From Candidatus Bathyarchaeota archaeon (GTDB lineage Archaea; Thermoproteota; Bathyarchaeia; Bathyarchaeales; Bathycorpusculaceae): a stretch of DNA of 43,995 nucleotides. A model generated the notes under the pieces. That model worked only from the letters and a program-made list of their open reading frames with translations. It ran no database searches and was not told where the DNA came from. Below, in pieces: positions 1 through 8,054 of this stretch. Each line of letters begins with the position of its first letter. Position 1 is the stretch's first letter. Both the position numbers and the translations under genes were made by a program. The stretch covers positions 1-43,995 of the forward strand of contig JAOUPS010000005.1 in the NCBI GenBank assembly GCA_029879735.1, read 5' to 3'.

Positions 1-2
1 CG

Positions 3-1337
3 GTTATCGAAAAAGAGAGGCGCGGCGATTTCCTTGGAAGATGTGTTCAAATTGTCCCGCATGTCACAGATGAAATCAAAGAACGCATACGCACAGTCGC
101 AAAACACTCCGATGTTGATGTTGTCTTAACGGAGGTCGGCGGAACCGTCGGAGACATTGAGGGCTTACCCTTCTTAGAGGCTATTAGGCAAATGCGTTTG
201 AAACAAGGCTACGAAAATACGTTGTACGTGCATATTGCCTTAGTTCCGATACTGGATGTTACGAAGGAGATGAAAACGAAGCCTCTGCAGCACAGTGTTA
301 ACGAGTTGAGACGCATCGGTATTCAACCGGATGTTATAGTTGCCAGATGTAAGAAAATGATAAGTTCTGAGGCTTTGAGAAAAATAGCCTTATTCGGGAC
401 AATACCTGAAAACGCTGTCTTCTGCTCGTACGATGTCGAATCAATCTATCAGGTTCCACTGATCCTAGACAAGCAAGGGATGGGCCAGTTCATTTGTAAA
501 AGGCTTGGCTTTCCAAAGCGGGAACCCGACTATAAAGAGTGGAGAGAATTTGTGCATGCCATACGGAGTCCGGAACACGAGGTGAAAATCGCTTTGGTAG
601 GCAAGTATGCAGGATTGGAAGACAGCTACGTAAGCATGAGCGAAGCACTGCGAATTGCCGGAGCAACATGCAGAGCAAAAGTCAAGATTCGTTATATGAA
701 AGCTGATAGGTTCGAACAGAATCCAGATGAAGTTGAAATTCTCAGAGATTCTGACGGCATATTCGTCCCGTACGGTTTTGGCCCAAGGGGCACAGAAGGA
801 AAAATATTGGCCATCAAGTTCGCAAGGGAAAACAATATACCATTTCTCGGAATATGCTACGGCTTCCAGTTAGCGGTCATAGAATTTGCACGCCATGTCT
901 GCGGCTTAGAAGACGCAAACAGTACAGAAATTGACCCAAACTCGCCTCATCCAGTTATCGACCTTATGCCTGAGCAGAGAGGAATAGAATACAAGGGTGC
1001 CACGATGCGGTTAGGTGCCCATAAAATAATAGTGAAGCCAAACACAATTGCACATAAGCTTTACAAGAGGCAAGAAATCTATGAACGCCACCGTCACAGA
1101 TTCGAGGTCAACCTTGACTACTTAGAGAAGTTCAGGAGGAACGGCTTAGTGTTTTCCGGAAAAAGTGCGGATGGAAGGAGAATGGAAACTTTGGAACTCC
1201 CAGATCACTTCTTCTTTTTTGCTTCGCAATTTCATGGAGAATTCAAAAGCCGCCCAGGAAAACCAGACCCAGAATATTACGGTCTTATTAGAGCATGCTT
1301 AGACAGAAAGCTGGGCAAGGCCAAACCTGAATGGTGA
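3..1337 (+). CDS. pyrG: CTP synthase (5' end outside window)
   Basis: Makes CTP from UTP, ATP and glutamine in the cytoplasm, the last step of pyrimidine nucleotide synthesis. The reading frame is open to the left window edge, so the gene starts upstream and roughly the first 90 residues are missing. A methionine at 192 is internal: the conserved synthase segment VGGTVGDIEGLPFLEAIRQ lies before it. The C-terminal half is a class I glutamine amidotransferase domain with nucleophile Cys in GICYGFQ (codon 855-857) and the His-Glu pair in SQFHGEF (His codon 1233-1235). The stop lies 5 nt from the stop of guaA on the other strand, so the two amidotransferase genes converge tightly. Identification is secure. 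Confidence 0.97.
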   Translation, partial: VIEKERRGDFLGRCVQIVPHVTDEIKERIRTVAKHSDVDVVLTEVGGTVGDIEGLPFLEAIRQMRLKQGYENTLYVHIALVPILDVTKEMKTKPLQHSVNELRRIGIQPDVIVARCKKMISSEALRKIALFGTIPENAVFCSYDVESIYQVPLILDKQGMGQFICKRLGFPKREPDYKEWREFVHAIRSPEHEVKIALVGKYAGLEDSYVSMSEALRIAGATCRAKVKIRYMKADRFEQNPDEVEILRDSDGIFVPYGFGPRGTEGKILAIKFARENNIPFLGICYGFQLAVIEFARHVCGLEDANSTEIDPNSPHPVIDLMPEQRGIEYKGATMRLGAHKIIVKPNTIAHKLYKRQEIYERHRHRFEVNLDYLEKFRRNGLVFSGKSADGRRMETLELPDHFFFFASQFHGEFKSRPGKPDPEYYGLIRACLDRKLGKAKPEW

Positions 1338-1342
1338 GGATT

Positions 1343-2902
1343 CTATTCCCATTCGATTGTTGCTGGGGGCTTGTGGGTTATGTCATATACGACCCGTGTT
1401 GCTTCTGGGATCTCGTTGGTTATTCTCGTTGAAATTGTTTCCAGCACTTTGTGCGGGATTTTCGCGAAATTTGCAGTCATTGCTTCGCGGCTTTCTACAA
1501 TTCTAAGGGAAACGACGTAGCCGTAGGCTCTTGCGTCGCCTTTGACACCTGTGGCTTTGGTGTTTGTTAAAACAGCGAAGTACTGCCACAAATTCTCTTC
1601 TAGCCCGCTCTTCTCAATTTCTTCTCTCACAATCTTGTCTGCTTTCTTCGCTATATCAACCTTCTCTCTGGTTAGTTCTCCAATGATTCTTACAGCTAAT
1701 CCTGGACCGGGAAACGGCTGTCTGAAAACTATCTCCTTCGGCAGCCCAAGCATTTTGGCAACCTTCCTAACCTCATCCTTGTACAGGTCACGGAGTGGTT
1801 CAACTATCTTCTTGAACTTGATCCCTGTGGGTAAACCAGCCACGTTATGATGCGTCTTTATCTTATCGGAAAACCTCCTAAAACCAGACTCGATCCTATC
1901 GGGATAAATCGTTCCTTGAATCAGGTATTCTGCGCCTGTTCTTTCTGCAATTTCCTCGAAGACCCGGATGAATTCCTCGCCGATAATTTTCCTTTTCGTT
2001 TCAGGGTCAACCACGCCGTTAAGCCTTTTCAAAAATCTCTCTCGGGCATCTACCAACATGAGTTTCATCTTGAACTTCTGAAAAACATCTCTCACAAATT
2101 CTGGTTCCTTCTCTCGCATAAATCCATGGTCAACAAAGACTGCTGTGAGCCTTCCGTCTAGTGCCTTTGCTGCGAGCACCGTTGCTACGCTTGAGTCTAT
2201 GCCTCCGCTCAGGGCTATTATGGCTTTGCCGTCGCCAACATCTCTCTTTATTTCTCCTACTGCTTTTTCTACAATGTCTTCCATCTTCCAGTTGGGCTCG
2301 CATCGGCAGACTTCAAAGACAAAATTGCGAAGCATCTGCACGCCTTTTTCTGTGTGAACAACTTCTGGGTGCCACTGCAACCCGTATATCAGCTTTTTCT
2401 TGTGCCTGAAAGCGGCAACTGGACAATTTTCTGTGTGAGCTAAAGTCTCATATTCAGAAGAAATGGAGAGAACAGTGTCTCCGTGGCTCATCCAAACTCT
2501 CTCTTTTTCGCTTAGCCTTTTCAAAACGCCTACAGGTTTGTCAATCGTGACGTAAGCTATTCCATATTCCCTCTGCCTAGCTGGCTTGACATGTCCTCCA
2601 GTCATTTGAGCTATAAGGTGATGGCCGTAACATAGACCTAAAACAGGCAAGCCTAAACCGAGAATCTTCGGGTCAGGTCTCGGTGCGTTCTGCTCGTAAA
2701 CGCTGGCGGGTCCTCCTGAAAAGACTAGCCCTTTCACGTTGAATCTTTCACTCAGAAGCCTGATTTCCCCCGGCTTTATATCGTGGGGCACGATTTCAGA
2801 ATAGACTCCATGCTCTCTGATTCTCCTTCCTATAAGGTGGCAGTACTGCCCGCCGAAATCGAACACAAGTATCGTATCATATCTCATCATTGACCCTGTC
2901 AC
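1343..2902 (-). CDS. guaA: GMP synthase (glutamine-hydrolysing), fused two-domain form
   Basis: Converts XMP to GMP using glutamine and ATP. Residues about 8-205 are the glutamine amidotransferase (Cys91 in GLCYGHH; His178 and Glu180 in QWHPE). Residues about 225-400 are the ATP pyrophosphatase with P-loop SGGIDSS (232-238), followed by the dimerisation domain ending PATIEWE. Many archaea split this enzyme into two genes; here it is one polypeptide of normal fused length. The GTG at 2902 lies about 27 nt downstream of a TATA-like box (2924-2935), which suggests a leaderless transcript. ATGs at 2890 and 2887 are alternative starts. The promoter overlaps the 3' end of the DUF1846 gene. Confidence 0.96.
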   Translation of the reverse strand: MTGSMMRYDTILVFDFGGQYCHLIGRRIREHGVYSEIVPHDIKPGEIRLLSERFNVKGLVFSGGPASVYEQNAPRPDPKILGLGLPVLGLCYGHHLIAQMTGGHVKPARQREYGIAYVTIDKPVGVLKRLSEKERVWMSHGDTVLSISSEYETLAHTENCPVAAFRHKKKLIYGLQWHPEVVHTEKGVQMLRNFVFEVCRCEPNWKMEDIVEKAVGEIKRDVGDGKAIIALSGGIDSSVATVLAAKALDGRLTAVFVDHGFMREKEPEFVRDVFQKFKMKLMLVDARERFLKRLNGVVDPETKRKIIGEEFIRVFEEIAERTGAEYLIQGTIYPDRIESGFRRFSDKIKTHHNVAGLPTGIKFKKIVEPLRDLYKDEVRKVAKMLGLPKEIVFRQPFPGPGLAVRIIGELTREKVDIAKKADKIVREEIEKSGLEENLWQYFAVLTNTKATGVKGDARAYGYVVSLRIVESREAMTANFAKIPHKVLETISTRITNEIPEATRVVYDITHKPPATIEWE

Positions 2903-2923
2903 AGTAGATATGTAGCTTCGTGA

Positions 2924-2935
2924 CCTTTAAATAAG
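2924..2935 (-). promoter_or_regulatory. Probable TATA box of guaA
   Basis: On the minus strand this reads CTTATTTAAAGG, an archaeal BRE/TATA-like sequence centred about 27 nt upstream of the GTG at 2902. Transcription would begin at or next to the start codon. The box overlaps the stop region of the upstream DUF1846 gene. Confidence 0.5.
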
Positions 2936-4483
2936 ATAGTTAGGAGAAAAAGTTTCATTCGAAAACGGTAATTTTGCGTCTGTGGTTAAGTTTAAGCCTA
3001 TCTGGCTGAGTGTTTTTTCGTTTCCTTCGTTCACGAGATGAGTAGTGTGCATCTCACAACCCTTCAGTTTGTCTAGTGCGTCTATGCATTTTCGTGCCTT
3101 TTCGTCAGTTACTGCGCTTGCTGCGAGTGCGTTGAGGGTTTCTTTTACATCTAGTGACGTGCTGTTTAACTTCATCCGGTTTTTGAGTTGTATGAGGCTT
3201 TGGATTACGGCTGGAGATATCACGTCGATTTCATCTGGTATTTTTGCGATGGTCTTTATTGCATTCAGAATCGTCGCTGATTCAGCGTAGAGTATTGGCG
3301 AGTTCTTGCCTGTTACAATTACGGCTTTGTCTGAATCAAAAAAGATTTCTATTGCCGCGCCACAGAACACGCCTTTGTATCCTTTTCCCTCACTTTTTCT
3401 CCTTCTAGCGTCTTCCGCCGCTTCTCTTGCTGGCGGGACAACAGAACGGTCTTTGGGCTTAACGCCCGCCTTTTCCACGATTTTTTCCATTCTCTCAAGA
3501 GTTTCGTAGAGAGTATTGCCCTCTACGAATTCTCTGTGATACCTGAAATAGCGTCTTACGATCTCTTCCTTACTTGCTTCACGTACCACATCATCATCGA
3601 TTATTCCCTCTTTAACCATGTTGACACCCATGTCAGTTGGTGATTTAATTTTCGCCATCGGATCGTCTTTATCGACTATCTTATCGATTATTTTTTTCAT
3701 TATTGCAAAATTTTCCACGTCTCTACTGTAATTGATTGCCGTTATTCCGTACGCTTCTTTGTGAAGTGGGTCTACGATATTATGATCTCCTATGTCCGCG
3801 GTTGCTGCTTCATACGCAATGTTTACAGGATGGTTAAGGATTAGATTCCATACTGGGAATGTCTCAAACTTTGCAAAACCGGACTTAACGCCTCGTTTTC
3901 TGTCGTTGTAAATTTGCGCCATACAGAATGAGAATTTACCGCTACCTGGTCCAGGTGCAGTGACAACTACGATCTTTTTCTCAGTGTCCACATGCTCTTG
4001 CTTGCCGTATCCTTTATCGCTTATGACAAAATCTAAATCTTGAAGGTAGCTCGGTATCTCGTAATGTATGAAAACACGCATTCTCCTATTCTGAAGTTTT
4101 TGTTTGAACTTTTTCGCTGTCAATTCGTTGCTGAACCGGTTTATCACCACTGCAGAGACTTCTAGGCCCATCTCGCGAAGATCGTTTATGTCTTTGAGCG
4201 TTTGGTCATCATACGCTAATCCAAAGTCTCGTCTAATTTTCCTTCCTTCAATATCCTTCGCACTGACACACTGCACTATTTCAATTCTGTTTCCCAGTAG
4301 CCGAAGCATCTGTACTTTTGTGTCAACATCAAAGCCTGGAAGCACGCGTGAAGCATGATAGTCATAACACAATTTACCGCCGAATTCTAGATACAGTTTG
4401 TCGAACAGCGAAACACGGTCAAGTATCTTTTTTATCTGCGCATTCAAGTATTTCTTCGTGTCAAACCCGATTTTTCTGATCAT
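2927..4483 (-). CDS. DUF1846 (UPF0371) family protein
   Basis: 518 residues, a full-length member of the DUF1846/UPF0371 family by overall pattern. The start MIRKIGFDTKKYLNAQ, the FGGKLCYDYHASRVLPGF segment and the VVTAPGPGSGKFSFCMAQ segment are typical. The last resembles a phosphate-binding Gly-rich loop, suggesting nucleotide or phosphate binding, but the activity is not established. The family is best known from Firmicutes and is less usual in archaea, so transfer is possible. It lies 24 nt upstream of guaA on the same strand; guaA appears to have its own promoter. Confidence 0.85.
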   Translation of the reverse strand: MIRKIGFDTKKYLNAQIKKILDRVSLFDKLYLEFGGKLCYDYHASRVLPGFDVDTKVQMLRLLGNRIEIVQCVSAKDIEGRKIRRDFGLAYDDQTLKDINDLREMGLEVSAVVINRFSNELTAKKFKQKLQNRRMRVFIHYEIPSYLQDLDFVISDKGYGKQEHVDTEKKIVVVTAPGPGSGKFSFCMAQIYNDRKRGVKSGFAKFETFPVWNLILNHPVNIAYEAATADIGDHNIVDPLHKEAYGITAINYSRDVENFAIMKKIIDKIVDKDDPMAKIKSPTDMGVNMVKEGIIDDDVVREASKEEIVRRYFRYHREFVEGNTLYETLERMEKIVEKAGVKPKDRSVVPPAREAAEDARRRKSEGKGYKGVFCGAAIEIFFDSDKAVIVTGKNSPILYAESATILNAIKTIAKIPDEIDVISPAVIQSLIQLKNRMKLNSTSLDVKETLNALAASAVTDEKARKCIDALDKLKGCEMHTTHLVNEGNEKTLSQIGLNLTTDAKLPFSNETFSPNYLI

Positions 4484-4603
4484 CTAACCGCCCTTCCTGC
4501 TGAAACAATCAATAGATCTACCTATTTTTCTTGCAACTACAACAACATCGACAACAGCCTACACGTATCGCCTCAACTGCATAAAAACCTATTCGAACAT
4601 ACT

Positions 4604-4611
4604 AGCGCGCG
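4604..4611. repeat. GCGC element (AGCGCGCG)
   Basis: Alternating purine-pyrimidine 8-mer in the 147-nt gap between the DUF1846 and HD-domain genes. First member of the dispersed family described in the findings. Confidence 0.5.
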
Positions 4612-4630
4612 GAAAATCTGCTGATGCATT

Positions 4631-5185
4631 TTATAATCCTATTTCTGTGGCGTATTTTTTTAGTCCATCCAAAGCAATTTCGAAGAATTTTTCCCTCGGA
4701 ACTTCAATTTTCTCGCAGAAGAGAGCTCTTCCTCTGTCTGCTCCTCTCGCGAAATCCTTATCCTTAAACTTCTTCTTCACAGTTTTAGCCTTCACATCCG
4801 CCAACTTCTTTGAAGGCATCACCAAGGCACATGCAACCAACAAACCCGAAAGGGCATCACAACAAATCAAAGCCTTCTCCATCCTACTCTCTGGAACAAC
4901 GCCAGTGCGCTCAAAATTATGAGCCTTTATGGCTCTGGTAACTTCCTCAGAAGCCTTACCCTCCAAAATCTCTCCAGCCAAAACACCATGCTTCTCCCAC
5001 GCATCTCCTATCTTCTCATAATCAATATCGTGAAGCAGACCAATCAACCCCCAGAGGTTTTCATCCTCTCTAAAATATCTTGCCAGACTCCTCATAATGG
5101 CTTCCACTGCAATCATGTGATAAACAATATTCCTTTTCTTGACGTTTCTTTCGACCAAGCTAAGAGCTTCTTCCCTCGTCAACAT
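4631..5185 (-). CDS. HD-domain protein (putative phosphohydrolase)
   Basis: 184 residues of the small archaeal HD/HDIG class. The metal-binding His52-Asp53 are in GLLHDIDYEKIG, after a conserved His near residue 23 (VYHMIAVEA), and AIKAHNFERTG supplies a later His. Such proteins hydrolyse phosphate bonds in nucleotides or related compounds; the substrate cannot be read from sequence. ATG start at 5185. It lies 64 nt downstream of the radical SAM gene on the same strand, so the two may be co-transcribed. Confidence 0.85.
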   Translation of the reverse strand: MLTREEALSLVERNVKKRNIVYHMIAVEAIMRSLARYFREDENLWGLIGLLHDIDYEKIGDAWEKHGVLAGEILEGKASEEVTRAIKAHNFERTGVVPESRMEKALICCDALSGLLVACALVMPSKKLADVKAKTVKKKFKDKDFARGADRGRALFCEKIEVPREKFFEIALDGLKKYATEIGL

Positions 5186-5249
5186 TAGGACACCTAAACC
5201 CTTGATGTGACAGTATTCTTTTATAACTTTCTTCGTTTACCTCGGAATC

Positions 5250-6164
5250 TTATTCAAATTCTCCGTACATCTGATCTGGACCGAGTATGTCTGGGTATTT
5301 CTTCCGTAGCATGCAGCGTGCATCATAGCATAGATGACAGGCGTCAGCATAAAATTCATCGTGTGGCAAACCGAACTTTTCAACTAAAGCCACTGGACCG
5401 CCGCGGATTAGAGGTTCCAGAATCGGATTCTCATAGAGATTGTATTCTTCTATTATTTTTGAGAAGGGTTTCTGCCAAGCATTGCCGATGGAAATGCCTT
5501 GACAAACATGAACATGCCCTAGAGGGTCAACGTGAACTCTTTCCGGATTAGCAAGTTCTTCGTAGGGACATTTCGTAAATTCACGCCAATGCTTTTTGTC
5601 TGCTTCCTCAGCTAATTTGGAGGCGGCTCTTCCCTTGTACATAAGCTCATTTAAACCGACTTTTGCTCCTTCTATCTCCTTCGGGCACGCGGTCTCTGCC
5701 TTAGGATATTTAATGGAAAGTATCTCAGCTTTCATGTTCAGACTATTTGCTGCCTTCACAGCATTTTTCACTTCTTCAATTTGCCAGTTTTCTCCGTGGT
5801 ATAGGTCACTGCTTAAGCTCAATTCAACATTTCTAGCTTCAACCATTGGAAGAAGCCATTCCATAGCATCTTCTGGACAACTGGCCCAGTAACAATTTGA
5901 GAGAATCTCCACGTGGAAACCAAGCTTCACAGCCTCCTCAACAGCCTTAACCATAATTGGGTAGTATAGGAAGGGTTCTCCTCCCTCTAATGAAACGGAA
6001 TCTACGGTTCCCAGCTTCTTTGCTTCCGCCAGTATGTTCTTTATCTGTTTAATAGTGAACACGCCTCTAGCCTTTGGGCTGCCCCAAACAAAGCAGTGGT
6101 CACATTCCAAGTCGCATCTATAAGTTAGGAGGAGATGGACACCTTTCAAATTCAATGCCAGCAC
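5250..6164 (-). CDS. Radical SAM protein with C-terminal cysteine cluster
   Basis: 304 residues. The radical SAM 4Fe-4S motif CxxxCxxC is at Cys17, Cys21 and Cys24 (CDLECDHC), followed by the glycine-rich SAM-binding strand SLEGGEPFLYYP. The C-terminal third carries more cysteines (TKCPYEEL, HVCQG, ACHLCYDARC), as in SPASM-type enzymes with auxiliary clusters. SPASM proteins often modify peptides or proteins, but no peptide substrate gene is evident beside it. The product is cytoplasmic and oxygen-sensitive by family. The substrate is unknown. Confidence 0.9.
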   Translation of the reverse strand: MLALNLKGVHLLLTYRCDLECDHCFVWGSPKARGVFTIKQIKNILAEAKKLGTVDSVSLEGGEPFLYYPIMVKAVEEAVKLGFHVEILSNCYWASCPEDAMEWLLPMVEARNVELSLSSDLYHGENWQIEEVKNAVKAANSLNMKAEILSIKYPKAETACPKEIEGAKVGLNELMYKGRAASKLAEEADKKHWREFTKCPYEELANPERVHVDPLGHVHVCQGISIGNAWQKPFSKIIEEYNLYENPILEPLIRGGPVALVEKFGLPHDEFYADACHLCYDARCMLRKKYPDILGPDQMYGEFE

Positions 6165-6247
6165 CGTTTAACATTACACGCTTAATTGTAGTTTTCTGAT
6201 TTTTAAAATTACTTGTCAATTTTTTGTTAAACAAGAGCTGCATCTTC

Positions 6248-6499
6248 TCATGAATGTTTGAGAAAAGAGAAATATTTAGTGTCAAGATCAATGACCTCTC
6301 TTGTCTCTAGGAACCAGAACAAATCGTGCAGCAGCTCATGGAAAAGGGTTTTCAGAAAAGACAATGGCTTGCCTTTCAGCTTATTGTAGTCCAGGAAGAT
6401 TTTATGCTCTAATGGAAGATACGCTCCCCAGATGTCTTCATAATAACTGCTGATTTCAGGTCCGTATGGCAGCCATAAGACTTTCGGCAACAATTTCAT
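6248..6499 (-). CDS. Mini HExxH putative zinc metallopeptidase
   Basis: 83 residues. The central helix TLFHELLHDL carries HExxH (His54, Glu55, His58), the zinc-binding and catalytic motif of gluzincin-like and ImmA/IrrE-type peptidases. The core is preceded by a strand (KIFLDYNKL), as in those folds. The protein is much shorter than usual families and may lack the third zinc ligand, unless a residue near the C-terminus serves. A GAGGTG-type ribosome site precedes the ATG, and an ATATTTATA box lies near 6524-6537. The gene upstream on the same strand (6638-6832) is a candidate small regulator, so the pair may act together. Confidence 0.55.
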   Translation of the reverse strand: MKLLPKVLWLPYGPEISSYYEDIWGAYLPLEHKIFLDYNKLKGKPLSFLKTLFHELLHDLFWFLETREVIDLDTKYFSFLKHS

Positions 6500-6637
6500 T
6501 TTTACACCTCTAATCTAATGATTTGCAGAAAGAAATATAAATATTGCCTATTTCAGAATTTAGAGGCAAAAATTAAGCATAGAATTTAAAAAAAGAACAA
6601 ATTGACAAGATTTATGTATCTGACTTGTTGATAAAAT

Positions 6638-6832
6638 TCAGCTAGCATAACGCGCAGATATTTTTCTTGAAGACACTTTCTTCAGTTCTTTCGGCAATTG
6701 TATCTTTACTTGAGCTATTATATTGTCAATTGTCTCCTGGATAAATCGTTCAAGAGACAAGCCTTTAGAACTAGCGGTTGCTTCTAGGAACCATATATCT
6801 TTATCCGAGATTTTCACTTGAACCTGCTTCAT
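6638..6832 (-). CDS. Small ribbon-helix-helix-like protein (hypothetical)
   Basis: 64 residues. A short N-terminal strand (KQVQVKISDKDIWFLE) is followed by two predicted helices (LERFIQETIDNIIAQ). This spacing matches ribbon-helix-helix DNA-binding or antitoxin proteins, but the similarity is weak. The C-terminus (ISARYAS) is basic. It has its own ATG with a GGATGGG purine tract upstream. It lies 138 nt upstream of the HExxH gene on the same strand. A regulatory or antitoxin role is inference. Confidence 0.5.
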   Translation of the reverse strand: MKQVQVKISDKDIWFLEATASSKGLSLERFIQETIDNIIAQVKIQLPKELKKVSSRKISARYAS

Positions 6833-6920
6833 GCTTGTCCCATCCTTTTTAATCTGTCAACAAGATAATTCATGTCGCTGCGATTTCGGAATGTCGGCTG
6901 ATGAATATGAATTATTATGC

Positions 6921-6932
6921 TGCGCGCACGCT
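6921..6932. repeat. GCGC element (TGCGCGCACGCT)
   Basis: Alternating purine-pyrimidine 12-mer in the 158-nt gap between the small RHH-like gene and the lrp-type gene. Nothing else is recognised in this gap. Confidence 0.55.
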
Positions 6933-6990
6933 TTGTTCGTCTTTAGCCTGCCTAAGAGACCTTCACCTCAATCAAGACATGGAGCCTTTC

Positions 6991-7437
6991 TTAGACGTTC
7001 TTTTCTTTCCATACTTTGAATACTGTGATCAGTTCGCTGGTTGCCACGTTTGGTATTTCTCGAACCTTAAGCACTAGGTCCCTCATTTCGTCGAGGGAAC
7101 CTGCCCCGACCTTCACGATGAGGTCGTTCGGTCCATGAATCTCGTAGACCGCGCTGACCCTTTCATTCTCGACCAGCTGGTTTGCTGCCTCCTCTAACGA
7201 GCCGGGATTCACGTTTATCAACATGAAGCCCCGAACTTTTCTGCCCAGAGCCTCCTCGTCAACCACAATAGTATACCTCTTTATGATGCCCGCATCCATC
7301 ATTTTATTCACGCGGACGTGGACCGTGGCGTCGGATATTCCTAAATCCCTGCCCACCTCTGTGAAGGGTGTCCGGGCATCCCTCCTGAGGGTATCTAAAA
7401 TTTTGTAATCGATCTCGTCTAGTTCCACACCGAACAC
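6991..7437 (-). CDS. Lrp/AsnC family transcriptional regulator
   Basis: 148 residues, the usual length. The N-terminal winged HTH (residues about 6-60, with DYKILDTLRRDAR and GISDATVHVRV) is joined to the C-terminal RAM/ligand-binding domain (residues about 68-145, with VSAVYEIHGPNDLIVKVGAG). It probably binds DNA as an oligomer and senses an amino acid or similar ligand. The annotated start is a GTG; a second GTG three codons later (VELDEIDYKIL) is equally plausible. TATATAAGG-like sequence upstream (about 7462-7474) suggests a short leader. It diverges from the Lys/Glu-rich micro-ORFs, which it might control. Confidence 0.93.
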   Translation of the reverse strand: MFGVELDEIDYKILDTLRRDARTPFTEVGRDLGISDATVHVRVNKMMDAGIIKRYTIVVDEEALGRKVRGFMLINVNPGSLEEAANQLVENERVSAVYEIHGPNDLIVKVGAGSLDEMRDLVLKVREIPNVATSELITVFKVWKEKNV

Positions 7438-7454
7438 CGGCGATATAATAAGAT

Positions 7455-7514
7455 ATTCCTATCCTTATATATGTTGGCTTAAGAAGTTCTATAAAAAGCG
7501 AAAGGTTTATTAAG
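7455..7514. promoter_or_regulatory. Divergent promoter region between lrp-type gene and micro-ORFs
   Basis: The minus strand carries CATATATAAGG (about 7462-7474) leading to the Lrp gene. The plus strand carries CGAAAGGTTTATTAAG (7499-7514), a BRE/TATA-like sequence leading toward the ORF at 7575. Lrp-family regulators often bind such shared regions. No operator could be defined by eye. Confidence 0.4.
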
Positions 7515-7574
7515 AAAATCTTATGCCAATTCCTATTGCGTGTGAAGTGCCGAACTGAAAAGGAGGAGAAAGCC

Positions 7575-7658
7575 ATGTCCAAGAAGAAACCAACAAAGAA
7601 GAAGAAAGAGGAAGAACCGGAAGAAGAGGAAGAAGAGCCTGAGGAAGAAGGGTGGTAG
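7575..7658 (+). CDS. Lys/Glu-rich micro-protein (27 aa)
   Basis: A 27-codon ORF starting ATG TCC AAG. The product is a run of lysines (MSKKKPTKKKK) followed by a run of glutamates (EEEPEEEEEEPEEE) and ends GW. A near-perfect ribosome site AAGGAGGAG lies about 6 nt upstream, which argues for real translation despite the small size. The peptide is almost purely charged and probably disordered. No family is recognised. Confidence 0.5.
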   Translation: MSKKKPTKKKKEEEPEEEEEEPEEEGW

Positions 7659-7691
7659 ACTTCTGCCAGTGAGTGCACTACAAGTGGACGG

Positions 7692-7733
7692 ATGCCTGTG
7701 GACAAGAGAAGAGAGCGAAGGCGAAAGCATTAA
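7692..7733 (+). CDS. Possible 13-aa basic micro-ORF
   Basis: MPVDKRRERRRKH, with a stop (7731-7733) that overlaps the ATG of the next ORF (TAATG). No clear ribosome site. It is listed because it sits between two charged micro-ORFs and could couple their translation. It could equally be chance. Confidence 0.2.
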   Translation: MPVDKRRERRRKH

Positions 7734-7816
7734 TGAAGTATGAGAGGGAGGTGACTAACGTGCCTGGGAAGAAGAAGCCAGAAAAGAAGAAGCCAGAAGA
7801 AAAGAGAGAGTATTAG
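7733..7816 (+). CDS. Second Lys/Glu/Pro-rich micro-protein (27 aa, or 18 aa from GTG)
   Basis: From the ATG at 7733 the product is 27 residues, the same length as the first micro-protein, with a KKKPEKKKPEEKREY tail. An in-frame GTG at 7760 is preceded at ideal spacing by GGAGGTGA, a perfect ribosome site, so translation more likely begins there (18 residues). Two adjacent charged micro-ORFs with strong ribosome sites suggest a small polycistron expressed from 7499-7514. Function unknown. Confidence 0.45.
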   Translation: MKYEREVTNVPGKKKPEKKKPEEKREY

Positions 7817-7847
7817 CAGCGCCTAGAGCCGCGCATTACGAAACTAG

Positions 7848-7883
7848 AGGCGGAAACCGCCTTGTTCTAAATCCCAATTTTTT
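7848..7883 (+). terminator. Hairpin plus T-tract terminator
   Basis: A perfect 6-bp stem with AAA loop (AGGCGG-AAA-CCGCCT, 7848-7862) is followed by TTTTTT at 7878-7883. It ends the micro-ORF transcript before the promoter of the next gene. Confidence 0.5.
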
Positions 7884-7925
7884 GAGCTAAAACTTAAAAT
7901 CTGCCCTTAAAGTGGTATCTATAAA

Positions 7926-8054
7926 ATGGCTAAATGTCCTGCGTGTGGAAAAGAAGTTGAAACAACGAATAAGCAGTGGAATTTAGGCAAAATTCATGTT
8001 AAGCAGTACGAGTGCCGCGCGCGCGATAAAACGCAAAAGGGCGAACTGAAGTGA
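7926..8054 (+). CDS. Zinc-ribbon micro-protein, C-terminus possibly replaced
   Basis: 42 residues, MAKCPACGKEVETTNKQ..., with a CPxCG zinc knuckle near the start and one further Cys in QYECRAR. A complete treble-clef or zinc ribbon would need a second pair; only one Cys is seen there. The frame runs through a CGCGCGCGCG element (8016-8025) exactly where the second knuckle should be, so the natural C-terminus may have been lost. A TATA-like AAACTTAAAAT lies at about 7888-7899. The stop TGA overlaps the GTG start of the next gene (GTGA), implying translational coupling. Confidence 0.6.
   Translation: MAKCPACGKEVETTNKQWNLGKIHVKQYECRARDKTQKGELK
8016..8025. repeat. GCGC element (CGCGCGCGCG) inside a short ORF
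   Basis: Ten alternating bases inside the 3' end of the zinc micro-protein gene, right after its third cysteine codon. One of the few copies inside an open frame. Confidence 0.55.

Noticed and set aside
192-1337. Taking the ATG at 192 as the CTP synthase start
   Set aside because: The frame is open to the window edge and encodes conserved synthase motifs upstream of it.
7304-7730. Long minus-strand frames opposite the charged micro-ORFs, reading Ser/Phe/Leu-rich sequence
   Set aside because: They are antisense images of the purine-rich coding strand and of the lrp gene; composition is low-complexity and no starts or ribosome sites fit.
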